Below, piece after piece: positions 23,801 to 33,102 of a DNA stretch of 64,000 bases. The translations under genes were made by a program, and so were the position numbers. The stretch's first letter is position 1; the number at the start of each line of letters is the position of its first letter. The notes beneath the pieces are model-generated. The model did not search any database and was not told the DNA's origin. It saw nothing but the letters and a program-made list of their open reading frames with translations. The stretch is from Ypsolopha sequella (lineage: Eukaryota; Arthropoda; Insecta; Lepidoptera; Ypsolophidae), in the NCBI GenBank assembly GCA_934047225.1, contig OW203998.1, forward strand, positions 20,165,280 through 20,229,279, given 5' to 3'.

Positions 23801-26800
23801 TAAATATCTCCCAAAACTACTTCAAAACACATTGAAATTAATTTTATAAAGTAATATTTCGAGGAGCATCATATTCCTGCCGTTAAAAACTCAACAAAAT
23901 ATGCGTATGAGTGATTTAGCTACATCGTGCCATAGTCATAACAACAAAACTGAATGAATTTGGAATGAATTCATACTTTTATGCGGGAAAATAATATATG
24001 TTACTCTAAAAGAATAATTTTGTAATCGTTATTGAAACCCAAATTAATTTACTTATACTTACTGAGATCTGTAACAAAGGTCAATGACCTTTTCGTGAAA
24101 TTACCCTGTAGTATTGGCTCACCATTTCAGGTCCAAATAAGTGAAGTTTTTTGCAAATTATATAGGTACACTTACTTGGGATAAATCGCCAAGCATTTAA
24201 AATATAGAAATTTATTTTGAAATATTTACAGTGCATGGAAAATTACTAGATCGTAGATAATCCTGTCGGTACATGTTCAGGTTCTGTTACGCAAAATGAA
24301 AACAATGAAACTCTTTTAGGATTAATTTGTTATCCCTATGTTTGTCTGTCTGTCCGTTTGTCTAGACAATTTTTTCTGGGTAAAATCAATAAATACCAAT
24401 ATAAACGGCCCTCTATAGAGCTGTAAAAACATACTTTTGACGTTTTTATTTATATTACGTTTTAGGTTTTTACGTTTTTTTTTTACGTTTTTCATACAAA
24501 TTTTCTCACTATGAAAATGTAGGGATGAACACTTGAGATAATATTTTGCATTTAAAAGTCAACACAGAAAGGAATTGTTGAACAAATAATGTAAAAAATA
24601 TGAAAACCATGTTGTTCTATTCTAAAGGGATTAATTATCTACTGTTCAATGTGGCGATAGCTTTGTTTATTTTTTTCCTTGAATTATTTTTTACTAAGAT
24701 AACAAATAGTTTAATACAAGGTTTTCCTTAAGAGGTCCCTTTACCCCTGTATTTTTCTTAAAATTCATACAATAGTTATAAACCGAATGTGAAGTCTACA
24801 GCTTATTTTCTTCATATCTTTTTTCATGAGTATATTCTAGTGACATCTAACTACGTCTCTATACAGCCCAAAAAGCAAAATTTGGTAAAACACCATCATA
24901 ATAGCTGTCAGGATATCGTCAATATTGCCTCGTTTTTACGCAAAGTTTAACAAGTTTGTATATTTTTATCTATACCGGAAATAAAAAAGACAGAAATACA
25001 GGCGTCGTTCATGTTAAGATGACTAAGTTTACACACTTTGCTAAGTATAAACAATTACCGTTTCATGGAAAACTGTTTTGACCTGAAACCATTTCACAAA
25101 TTCAATTAACTTATTTTGAATATCTTGTCATTTTGCACTTCTTGATGAGAAATACAATTTCAATAAGTAAAAATACAACTTTTAGTTAAGAAAACTTATA
25201 GTTAAAAGTCTGCTGTATGCATTAACATATTTTTAATTATATTACAATAGTAATAAAATAATTGGCTTATCCGTCGTCGTGATACCAGCCGTAAATTTCT
25301 TAAATAATCTGATATCACGCTTATGGAAAACCCAATTATTTTGAAGATACCATAATATCATTAAAATATGTTTATGCATATAGCAAACTTTTAACAATAA
25401 ATTGTCTTAGCTAAAAGTTGTACTTTACCGTTATAATTATTTCTTAATATTTTGTTACAAATTCGGAGAAATAGCCCTTAAGGAAAACGTTGTATGAAAA
25501 TATTTGTTATCTTTGTAACAAAGAAAGAAAAAAATAATAAACAAAGCTATCGCCACATTGAACAAACAGTAAATTATTAATCCCTTTAGAATAGAAAGAT
25601 ATGGTTTAATATTTTTTACATTATTTGTTCTAGAGTTCCTTTCTGTGCTTTCTTTCAAATGCAAAATATTATGTAAAGTGTTGATCTCTATATTTTCATA
25701 AGGAGAAAATTTGTATGAAAAAGTTAAACAAAAGGCCATAAAAACGTTATAATATGTATATTTTACAGGGCTGTAAATATTAGCATTTATTGATTTTACC
25801 CAGAAAAATTGCCTAGACAAACGGACAAACAGACAAACATAGGGACAACAAATTAATCCTAAAAGAGTTTTGTTTTTTCATTTTGCGTAAAGAGACCTGA
25901 ACATTTCAAACACTTGGCGATTTATCGCAAGGGTAAACAGGTGTCCCAAAAGTCAACGCTTTCCCTTGGAAGGCTGGTAGGCCAGCTCATGACTGACCAG
26001 AATATCAAATTATGACCTCAGCAAAAAGTAGATAGTCTTCGAGTTGATGGTACTTTTATAAATTCGAATAGATTTTTGAGAGTCAAAGCTAACCAGTTCT
26101 AAATTCTAAGAATAAAATTTTTGTTGCGCAACTCTGAATAGTCATGCTATTGATAAAGTCAAAAATAAACCTTGAAATGCTGTTACATCAGGAAGAAAAA
26201 TAAAAACCCAATTTATGAGCAATTTTTTGTAATTAGGTTAGTTCGATACCACACCCTGAAAAAAAATGTCCTATGTTAGTTTTGCAAATTGTCTTAAATA
26301 ACGGCTCATCAAATATTGTTTTTCAAATGATCTGGCAATTTCTGTGTATTACTTTTGAAAAAAAAGTTATTGCTATTTTACTACCAAAGGAGCTGCGTAT
26401 TTTTTAAAATAATTAGAATTTAGAATGAAAGAGTGGCGGGCAGTAAAAATATTTGACGTTCATTAGAAATGCCATTTAACACGCGTTAGAGTGAGATAAA
26501 TAGTGACGCTATTTAAAATGAGTTGGAATGAGATAGGAACGCAGTTAAACGTGGTTGAATGAGAGAGGCATAATTGATATAGGCTACAGTGAGATAGGTA
26601 GTGACGTGGTGCATTCCTTCCGAGAATATTTGTTAGTTTCCACTTTTTGTAATAACAACTTTAGTAAAAATTTTTTGTAAAGAAATTTTTGGTCCAATTT
26701 ATTTTCCCGCAAGTGTAAAACCAGCTCAACGGGCGAAAAATATTTAAAGAATGGGTAATGGTGACAATCAACCGCCACAATATTATTATGTATCTCTAAA

Positions 26801-29800
26801 GGAGTGTCTGAAATGTTCCGAGGGTCAACTGATAAATCAAACACTCAAAAAACCACTTTTAGCCGACCATAATAAATTTACGTCCCGACGTGATAGCAAG
26901 TAGGATCAATGCCGTGTGACGATGATCGAAATACAGTAATAAATTAGATAAAATAAAATACGTATTACTTTTGACCCTGCCTCGTCCACTCTATTCGTAT
27001 TTTTGCTATGGTGACGCGAACTTAGAGACCGGGACGAATTTCCCCCCACGCGCTATCGTAAAATAGAATAAGCCACGCCCGGAACTGGTTTTTGTTTTGG
27101 CTATGTCATATTCTTAAAGCGAATTATCTGTCTGTCAGTTAAAAACCCCCAACACGATCGTGTTGAAAGTTTGTTATGAAAAAAATATATAAGAAAATTA
27201 TTGTATTTTATAGCTTCTCCAGCTACTCTTTACGCATTAGAAACTTTTACGTACCTCTTTATTTTATGAGAAAAAACTATTTTGAGTAAGGGAAATACAT
27301 AAATAAGTTTCTTGTTCCCAGACACCATCCGAAACATCGCTTTGCCTTCTGGAAGTCTATTAAACAACAACTTGGTTGGCAATTGGGTCATCGCTTCTGG
27401 ATTCGGCAGGACTAGTGACTGTGAGTACCTCCGATCAACCGTAGTCATAATTAGTTGTATCCACACCACAGCTGTAAGTACCTCCAATCAACAGTCATAA
27501 TTAGTTGTATTCACAGCTGTGAGTACCTACAATCAACCGTAGTGACAATCAGTTGTATCCACAGCTGTAAGTACCTCCAATCAACAGTCATAATTAGTTG
27601 TATCCACAGCTGTAAGTACCTCCAATCAACAGTCATAATTAGTTGTATTCACAGCTGTGAGTACCTCCAACCAGCTGTAGTCATAATTAGTTGTATCCAC
27701 AGCTGTAAGTACCTCCAATCAACAGTCATAATTAGTTGTATCCACAGCTGTAAGTACCTCCAATCAACAGTCATAATTAGTTGTATCCACAGCTGTAAGT
27801 ACCTCCAATCAACAGTCATAATTAGTTGTATCCACAGCTGTAAGTACCTCCAATCAACAGTCATAATTAGTTGTATCCACAGCTGTAAGTACCTCCAATC
27901 AACAGTCATAATTAGTTGTATCCACAGCTGTAAGTACCTCCAATCAACAGTCATAATTAGTTGTATCCACAGCTGTAAGTACCTCCAATCAACCGTTGTC
28001 ATAATTAGTTGTATCCACAGCTGTAAGTACCTCCAATCAACCGTTGTCATAATTAGTTGTATCCACAGCTGTAAGTACCTCCAATCAACAGTCATAATTA
28101 GTTGTATCCACAGCTGTAAGTACCTCCAATCAACCGTTGTCATAATTAGTTGTATCCACAGCTGTAAGTACCTCCAATCAACCGTTGTCATAATTAGTTG
28201 TATCCACAGCTGTAAGTACCTCCAATCAACCGTTGTCATAATTAGTTGTATCCACAGCTGTAAGTACCTCCAATCAACCGTTGTCATAATTAGTTGTATC
28301 CACAGCTGTGAGTACCTCCAACCAGCTGTAGTCATAATTCGACCTGCGTAACTAGAGATGATGGTATTGATTTGTGAGGAGGGGTGTATCACGCTTGGCA
28401 ACATCAATGGCACGCAAGTATATACCTAATAAAGACTACATCTTAATAACGAAAATACGCAAACAAAGAAATATGTGTACAATTAAATAATACATATACA
28501 CATACATATACTTACCCTGTCTCCCAGAGGGAGAGGAAGAGACTAAAGATTTCCATCTTCTACGATCCTCACATACCTCTTTCGCCTCTTCCACATCGTA
28601 CTTTTGACATTGCCCTTCTTCAATATGTTACCAATTTGGTCAGCATACGTCCTTCTAGGGCGGCTGGTCAAGCTCTACCTTCGACTTGCGGACCATCAAT
28701 TTCTTTCGTCACTCTACTTTTATTCATCCTCTCTACACGTCCAAACAATGTGATCAAAACTTTAATTGTCCTGATTTTGGCGTGATTTAAATTCACTGCT
28801 TTTGTCGGAACAAGTAGTTAATCTCAAGATAGTTTGAGGGGGAGAGGCGACCGCGTATTTAGTAATGTTAGTTATTCTGTGCTAAGGTTTCATCTTTGCT
28901 AAAATGTTGAAAGAGACGGTCACAAACGTTATATATACGTTGCTGCTAGCGATATTGTAGTACGGTCGGATATGGTGCCACGAGAGGTCACGTGACTATC
29001 ACGTATACTCTTCCCTCAGATAAAGAACCAGTAGATGGACCCTCAGCGTGGCTGTGCATGAGACAGCGATAGATGTTTAGAATGTTGCCAATGTTGAAAT
29101 TTTTACCCAAAACTGGGGAATATTGCAAAAAATATATTGTTTTGTGTAATTTTGAGGTTCCTACTTGTTTTTAAATATAAATTGTGTTGATTTGGTCCGC
29201 AGCTTTCATTACACGATATTGTAATGAAAACTATGGAAAAAACATGCAGGTTTACTATTTATTGTCATACCCGCGCCACGTTGCGTCGTAAATTCAGTCT
29301 TAGCGCGATCAACAGTGAGATTGTTTTATGGAAAATATCGGAAACCATCGGTCTCTAGTTATTTGTTTTTATTTATAAAATATGTTCTTGAATACACATT
29401 GCGTACAGTGACACCCACGTAACGGTAACTGTCAACCAAAAAATTATTCTGAATAATAATTTAAAATATTATTTAATTTTAAATTTGTTACTTTGTTTTA
29501 TGGTATGAATAAAAAAGATATTCAATTAAAAAATCAATTTAATAAATTATTAAACATGTAACCGGGATGCTCACAAAAGAATCAGGTTGCACAAAGAGCT
29601 ATAGAGCGCGCCATAGTAGTAATACAGGACATTTGTCTTAACTGCACCCTTTTTTTTCTTTTATATCGAATAAATGATCATCAAAGTGAACTGAACAAAT
29701 TCTCGAATACTTCGTTGCTTTCCAATTTTGTCGCCCAGTAGCGTGCAGCCATTTCTTCTGTATTTCATCATTAGAAGGAAACCTGAAATGTGATATAAAA

Positions 29801-32800
29801 AATATTAGGGTAGATAACTTTCATTCGCTGGCAACATTGTTGAAGGTTACGATAAATTATTTTAAGGAAATTATGCAATAAATCTTAATTTTATTAACAA
29901 ACAGCATGCAGAAACTACGCAAAATACTATGAATGATAATTACAAGGCTTTACAAAGTCAACAATACATAAATTCTCTACTTACGTGTGAAATGTTATTC
30001 CGTAAATTTTTCGTTCACTGCTGCTTTTACAGCCTAAAATACTACAGCCAACCATAGCGCACAAACTAAGTAAAATAATACTTTCGTTGATTTAATCTTA
30101 AAATGCACTTAAACATTAAAAAACTTAGAAATATGCAAACAATTTTGTTTGTTTGTCACAACTCGAGTTGTGACATTGTGACAAACAAAAAATCCGGCCA
30201 CGCTGACAAGGACAAAAACTAATCTCTTATCTCATTCTTTCACATCCGTTAACCGATAAGGGATCTCGCTCTATTACCTAAACGTCATTATTTGACCCCA
30301 TCTACTGGTTCTTTATCTGAGACTCTTCCATTGGAAGTGTGTATACATTGCCTTTATTGATGGAACCGCATCCGATCTTACTAGATTACCGCTAGCGTAA
30401 ACAGTGTATACTATAATTATAAGTGTGTGTTATAAGACTATACACTTCCCTTTTTACATTTATATTTCGTATTAGTAATCTTACAATAATCATACACAAG
30501 ACATACACATAATCCCTTATGAATCTAATAAACGAATAGCCCAAATAACAGCAACTTTATTTCAGCCGCCGGTATCGGCAATAACCAGTTCCTGAGCCAC
30601 GTGCAACTGCAGGTGATCACGAACGCTCTCTGCGCACAGTCCTATGGTACATCGACCGTCATCGCTTCAACTATCTGCACCAGTGGCGCCGGCGGCCGAG
30701 GCACTTGCGGCGGGGACTCCGGTGGCCCAGTAGCCATCACCTCAGGAGGACAGCCTGTTTTGGTAATTATTCTGTTGCAACATATAGGGCCATAAATCAC
30801 GTGACGCTAATAACGGGAGGGGTCGTCAGATAGAATCACTCAGGGTCACTTAAAAGGAAGGGGGGGAAAATGTCACGTGGTATTTTGCGATCGATTTAGC
30901 GTGTCATATTTTTTCTTACTCTTGGCCACTATTGCGCAAAATGAAAAGCGTGGAAGAGACGTAGAATGTAGCAAAAAATGATAGTTGTTTGATTCAATAT
31001 TATCCTTTCAAAATGCTTATAAAAAGTCATGTGATATTGGGTAATTCATCAAAAAAGTTACGTAATGTTGTGTAATTCACCAAAAAGTCACGTAATATTG
31101 GGTAATTCACCAAAAATCACTTTTTATTAGGTAATTCAACAAAAGAGTCACGTTATATTGGGTGATTCACCAAATTACTATAACACTTGTCTCGAGATTA
31201 GTTAGGTCTATTCAACTGTTAGGCATGTTGGTGAATATTACTTTAGAACCCTGGGTAAATAAATACGAAAAATCTCCCATGACGTCATATTAGAAAAAAA
31301 TTTGATCGCCGTGTCGGGTATCCAATAAAGCGTATTTGCAAATGACAGTGCAACCAACTTATCTGTTCTAGTTACAAAGACTTATACCAATAAATATAAA
31401 AGTCATTTTAGTTTGGCTTATGGGAACATAGACAAATCTGCTAACGATATAATGCGCATTGAAATCTTAGCCAGTGTTTGTATTCTAGAAAACGAATCAA
31501 ACCATAAATTGTAAGGGCCCTAGCATTTGGAAACTTATTAGAGAGAAAATAGGAGCCAAAGTAATTTTAGAACATGTACAAAAAAAATTGAACCGGATTA
31601 AGGTGAATCCTCCAACTGCATACTTCAATTGCAATTTGGACCTGTTTTTGAAGGCCTACTTCTCCCACAAGGGTGGTCCAAAAACTTTTAAAATAATATG
31701 TAGTAGGCATAATGAAGTCAAAAATACATTTTAAGTTTAACATTTAATTTTCTGTTGTTATTTTTGACAAAAAAAAATCGAAAGCTTCTTTTTCGCAATA
31801 ATTCTCTTACTCCTTCCGAATTCGTAAAGCGATTTCAATGATTCTTTCACCACATTATAGACAATTTTTAGATCTAAAATATTATTGTTAAAAAACCTTT
31901 TTCCCTTCATCGCGTCTTAGTGAAAAGTATTATTTTCTCCTATTTTACGCTATCCGGAGACTCGGCGATCGTATAAAGCAATGCGCGCTGACATGAATGT
32001 TATTTCAATACAGTATTGGACGACGTTTCTACCGACACAGGTCGACTAAAGGTCAATGGCAGATGCAAGCCCCTTAAGGCGATTACCATAAGGCTCAACG
32101 GAAACGACATTGAAATAACGTTCATATCAGCGCGCAATGCATAGTGGCTGTTACGACGCTCGCTGCGTCCTTGATAGGGCGAAATAGGAGAAAATTATAC
32201 TTTTCACTTGGACGCGATTACTCGATTGAATAATCTTATGTTATGTTTATAGCTATCAAGTTTATCTATTTATTTATTTATTTGTTTATTTATTTAGGTT
32301 ACAAACAGTCATTACATATGAAATTTTATCAAAGCATAGATGAATTCAATCGGTCAAGCCACTCAGGAGCAGTAGGGAATTTGAGGTCAAAAAACACCGT
32401 TCTGTAAAAAAAAAATATCATGTAGAAGTTTTGGTGGTATGAAAAAGAAAAATGTTGCATATGTTGTCTAAGAGTTGATTATTCATAATACATTTTTTCA
32501 ATATTTTTGGTTTGGCCATAAATGAGGAGTAGGCTTTAGAAAGTACCCATTTGGCAATAGTAAGGCCCTTAAGGTTGTCATTCAGCAGCCCCATTCTATG
32601 GCAGCGCGTATGCAATGTGAGTTCAAAAGTGAAACATGTAATTTTCGTAGTTTGATTCTGGCTTCGGCTACCTATGAAAATTACATGTTTGACTTTCAGC
32701 AGCAGTGTATTATGGTTATAGAGCCACTGGTTATCAACAGACGACCGGACCGGACGTGCACTATATGTCATGCATTGTATAGAAAGTGGAAATACGAATA

Positions 32801-33012
32801 CGGAAATACGATCTTTCTCCAAGATTTGCAAGATTCATACACTGCTACTGTAAGTTTGTGGCGCTGTATATCTACTTAAAAGACGTACACTTTATTTGTT
32901 TTTTCAGGTTGGTGTCGTCTCCTTTGGATCTCTCTGGGGCTGCCAGGTCGGTCTACCTGCAGGTCACGCCAGGGTCACTGCATTCGTAGCCTGGATTCAA
33001 GCGAGACTCTAA
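20676..33012 (+). CDS. Chymotrypsin-like serine protease B, whole gene (5 exons)
   Basis: Secreted S1-family protease, paralogue of A. Exons are 20676-20888, 23022-23289, 27322-27420, 30566-30762 and 32908-33012. They join to 882 nt, 293 aa, intron phases 0,1,1,0. Features: signal peptide [18 protein letters not shown]; propeptide to Arg56 with activation at R|IVGG; His101 in TAGHC (Gly where most relatives have Ala); Asp148 in NDVAI; Ser245 in GDSGGP; six paired cysteines. Position 189 is Gly and 226 is Ala, and the usual YTRV near the C-terminus reads HARV. Start chosen at the second Met of the longer open frame because it gives a proper signal peptide and sits 46 nt after a TATA box. Likely an active digestive enzyme with chymotrypsin- or collagenase-like preference; substrate is inferred only. 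Confidence 0.94.
21090..21510 (-). repeat. Interspersed repeat, GTCCCTTTCGCACTGCGGG type
   Basis: Present in the opposite orientation at 50810-51150, with relatives at 61790-62130 and 62390-62760. Shared marks are AAAACCGACTTTTTG and a GACGGAATCGG-type block at one end, then AAATTAGGATAGCATACAG. Non-coding; in intron 1 of protease B. Confidence 0.65.
21860..22215 (+). repeat. Interspersed repeat interrupted by a MITE
   Basis: Matches 25310-25485 and 60480-60720 (GGATTTTCCATAAG to CCGTTATAATTATTTCTTAA). Split at 22031 by the element described next, showing the uninterrupted parent sequence TTTGGCCGTTATAA in the relatives. Confidence 0.7.
22031..22186. mobile_element. Nested MITE with G13 and C13 tracts
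   Basis: 156 bp. Left end TCAACGGCGGATCCAG runs into 13 G; the right side has 13 C and ends CTGGATCCGCCCTTGATA. TGGC is duplicated at both borders (22027-22030 and 22187-22190). Uninterrupted relatives of the host repeat show the empty site. Confidence 0.75.
22225..22450 (-). pseudogene. LINE C-terminal zinc-finger segment
   Basis: The minus strand reads [18 protein letters not shown], then [21 protein letters not shown], ending in an Arg/Ser-rich tail. A single C2H2-like finger of this kind closes the polyprotein of many insect non-LTR retrotransposons. The finger pair CSLC plus HMTDALH is recognisable. Frame open for about 75 codons, rest lost. Confidence 0.65.
23022..23289 (+). CDS. Protease B exon 2 (His and Asp)
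   Basis: 268 nt encoding [25 protein letters not shown] and [10 protein letters not shown]. The acceptor CGTCAG was chosen over a second CAG four bases on because it restores PYQAGLVI as in protease A. The donor is GTTAGT. Markedly more GC-rich than its intronic surroundings. Confidence 0.92.
23525..24450 (-). repeat. Interspersed repeat, copy 2 (inverted relative to 1975-2870)
   Basis: Reverse-orientation copy of 1975-2870 with the same landmarks, located in intron 2 of protease B. Both proteases thus carry this family in an intron, but in different introns. Confidence 0.7.
24170..25935. repeat. Large imperfect inverted repeat
   Basis: Arms are about 24170-24720 and 25490-25935. Examples are GGCGATAGCTTTGTTTATT on the left against its complement on the right, and TCCGTTTGTCTAGACAATTTTT against its complement. 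The spacer is about 0.77 kb. Within intron 2 of protease B, so the primary transcript could form a long hairpin. Confidence 0.7.
26470..26600 (+). repeat. Degenerate GAGTGAGATA repeats
   Basis: Four loose copies of an approximately 35-bp unit with (A/T)GTGAGATA(G/A) and GACG or ACGC. In intron 2 of protease B. Confidence 0.4.
27322..27420 (+). CDS. Protease B exon 3
   Basis: 99 nt encoding [13 protein letters not shown] to SGFGRTSD. The acceptor is TTCCCAG. The donor GTGAGTACC is also the first unit of a 20-copy minisatellite, so this exon borders 19 further donor-like sites. Splicing at the first site keeps frame with exon 4. Confidence 0.9.
27421..28342 (+). repeat. 20-copy minisatellite built from a 5' splice site
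   Basis: Units of 45 or 48 bp (first unit 53 bp) begin at 27421, 27474, 27519, 27567, 27612, 27657, 27705 and so on to 28308. Each starts GT(A/G)AGTACCTCCAA and ends TTGTATCCACAGCT. The first GTGAGTACC is the genuine donor of exon 3, so the array appears to have grown from it. Units near 27705-27930 are virtually identical. The 48-bp forms have CCGTTG, CCGTAG or a similar three-base-longer variant in place of CAG. Since 45 and 48 are multiples of 3, long open frames exist on both strands; they are artefacts of the repeat. Confidence 0.95.
28510..28760 (-). pseudogene. LINE reverse transcriptase 3' end
   Basis: The minus strand, with frame breaks, resembles the moth LINE terminus: [16 protein letters not shown], then [18 protein letters not shown] and SPSGRQ. 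A related copy is at 43620-43885. Confidence 0.6.
29015..30321. mobile_element. P-like DNA transposon carrying a THAP gene
   Basis: 1307 bp. Terminal inverted repeats CTCAGATAAAGAACCAGTAG and its complement, about 23 bp. Perfect 8-bp target duplication ACTCTTCC (29007-29014 and 30322-30329). Encodes a two-exon THAP-domain protein on the minus strand and no catalytic domain, so it is non-autonomous. A 22-bp perfect palindrome lies at 30154-30175. THAP plus 8-bp duplication points to the P superfamily. hAT elements also make 8-bp duplications but normally use BED rather than THAP domains. Confidence 0.8.
29638..30055 (-). CDS. Short THAP-domain protein inside the P-like element (2 exons)
   Basis: Exons are 30055-29985 and 29782-29638, joined at a phase-2 intron (donor GTAAGT, acceptor TTTCAG), 71 aa ending at TAA. 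The C2CH zinc site is present: Cys4 and Cys9 (CSILGC), then Cys53 and His56 (CSVH). Also present are FHTFP after the splice and the conserved Trp in KKWLHATG. The protein stops shortly after DDHLF and lacks the AVPTIF-type C-terminal box, so the domain may be incomplete. THAP domains are the DNA-binding part of P transposases; a product of this kind could bind the element's own ends. No catalytic region follows. Expression is unproven. Confidence 0.7.
30566..30762 (+). CDS. Protease B exon 4 (catalytic Ser)
   Basis: 197 nt: [17 protein letters not shown], then [18 protein letters not shown]. The acceptor TATTTCAG and donor GTAATT are in phase with neighbours. Confidence 0.93.
31015..31190 (+). 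repeat. Five-copy tandem repeat of about 33 bp
   Basis: Unit approximates AAAAGTCACGTAATATTGGG TAATTCACC, with copies starting near 31020, 31052, 31085, 31117 and 31148. In intron 4 of protease B, about 250 bp after exon 4. Confidence 0.7.
31600..32225. repeat. Interspersed repeat, 'ggacctgt..tgaaggcct' family
   Basis: Also at 54250-54720, at 60790-61310 in reverse, and in part at 54020-54120 and 59800-59930. Marks: TTGCAATTTGGACCTGT, AGGAGAAAATAATACTTTTC and AACGGAAACGACATTGAAAT. Non-coding. In intron 4 of protease B. Confidence 0.65.
32255..32300 (+). repeat. (TTTA)n simple repeat
   Basis: About ten imperfect TTTA units, probably the tail of a LINE insertion. Confidence 0.6.
32908..33012 (+). 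CDS. Protease B exon 5 (C-terminus)
   Basis: 105 nt with TAA stop: [19 protein letters not shown] then [15 protein letters not shown]. The acceptor TTTTTTCAG is strong. Provides Cys220 and the Ala at 226. Confidence 0.92.
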   Translation, partial: VGVVSFGSLWGCQVGLPAGHARVTAFVAWIQARL

Positions 33013-33096
33013 TTTAACTTGACCAAATAGTTTGCTTATACAAAAATTCTACCTCTAACTGTTAGTCCATAATTTACTGTTTAATATACATAAGTT

Positions 33097-33102
33097 AATA
33101 AA
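33097..33102 (+). terminator. Poly(A) signal of protease B
   Basis: AATAAA 85 nt after the stop codon, followed by an A-rich stretch. Confidence 0.65.

Noticed and set aside
25455..25820. ORF of 121 codons, hydrophobic, minus strand
   Set aside because: Lies inside one arm of an inverted repeat, low complexity and AT-rich; the other arm does not keep the frame.
27421..28342. CRISPR-like array
   Set aside because: Units are contiguous with no unique spacers, no cas genes are present and the genome is eukaryotic.
27455..28351. Open frame of 298 codons made of [19 protein letters not shown] repeats
   Set aside because: It is the translation of the intronic minisatellite, whose 45/48-bp units are multiples of three. 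No start context, and the region lies within the intron of protease B.
27649..28413. Open frame of 254 codons on the opposite strand
   Set aside because: Same minisatellite read in reverse ([15 protein letters not shown] repeats); simultaneous open frames on both strands are expected from the unit length.
32418..32989. ORFs of 67-137 codons just before exon 5 of protease B
   Set aside because: Low-complexity intron sequence with a local inverted repeat; no domain seen, and the exon 5 reading frame is different.
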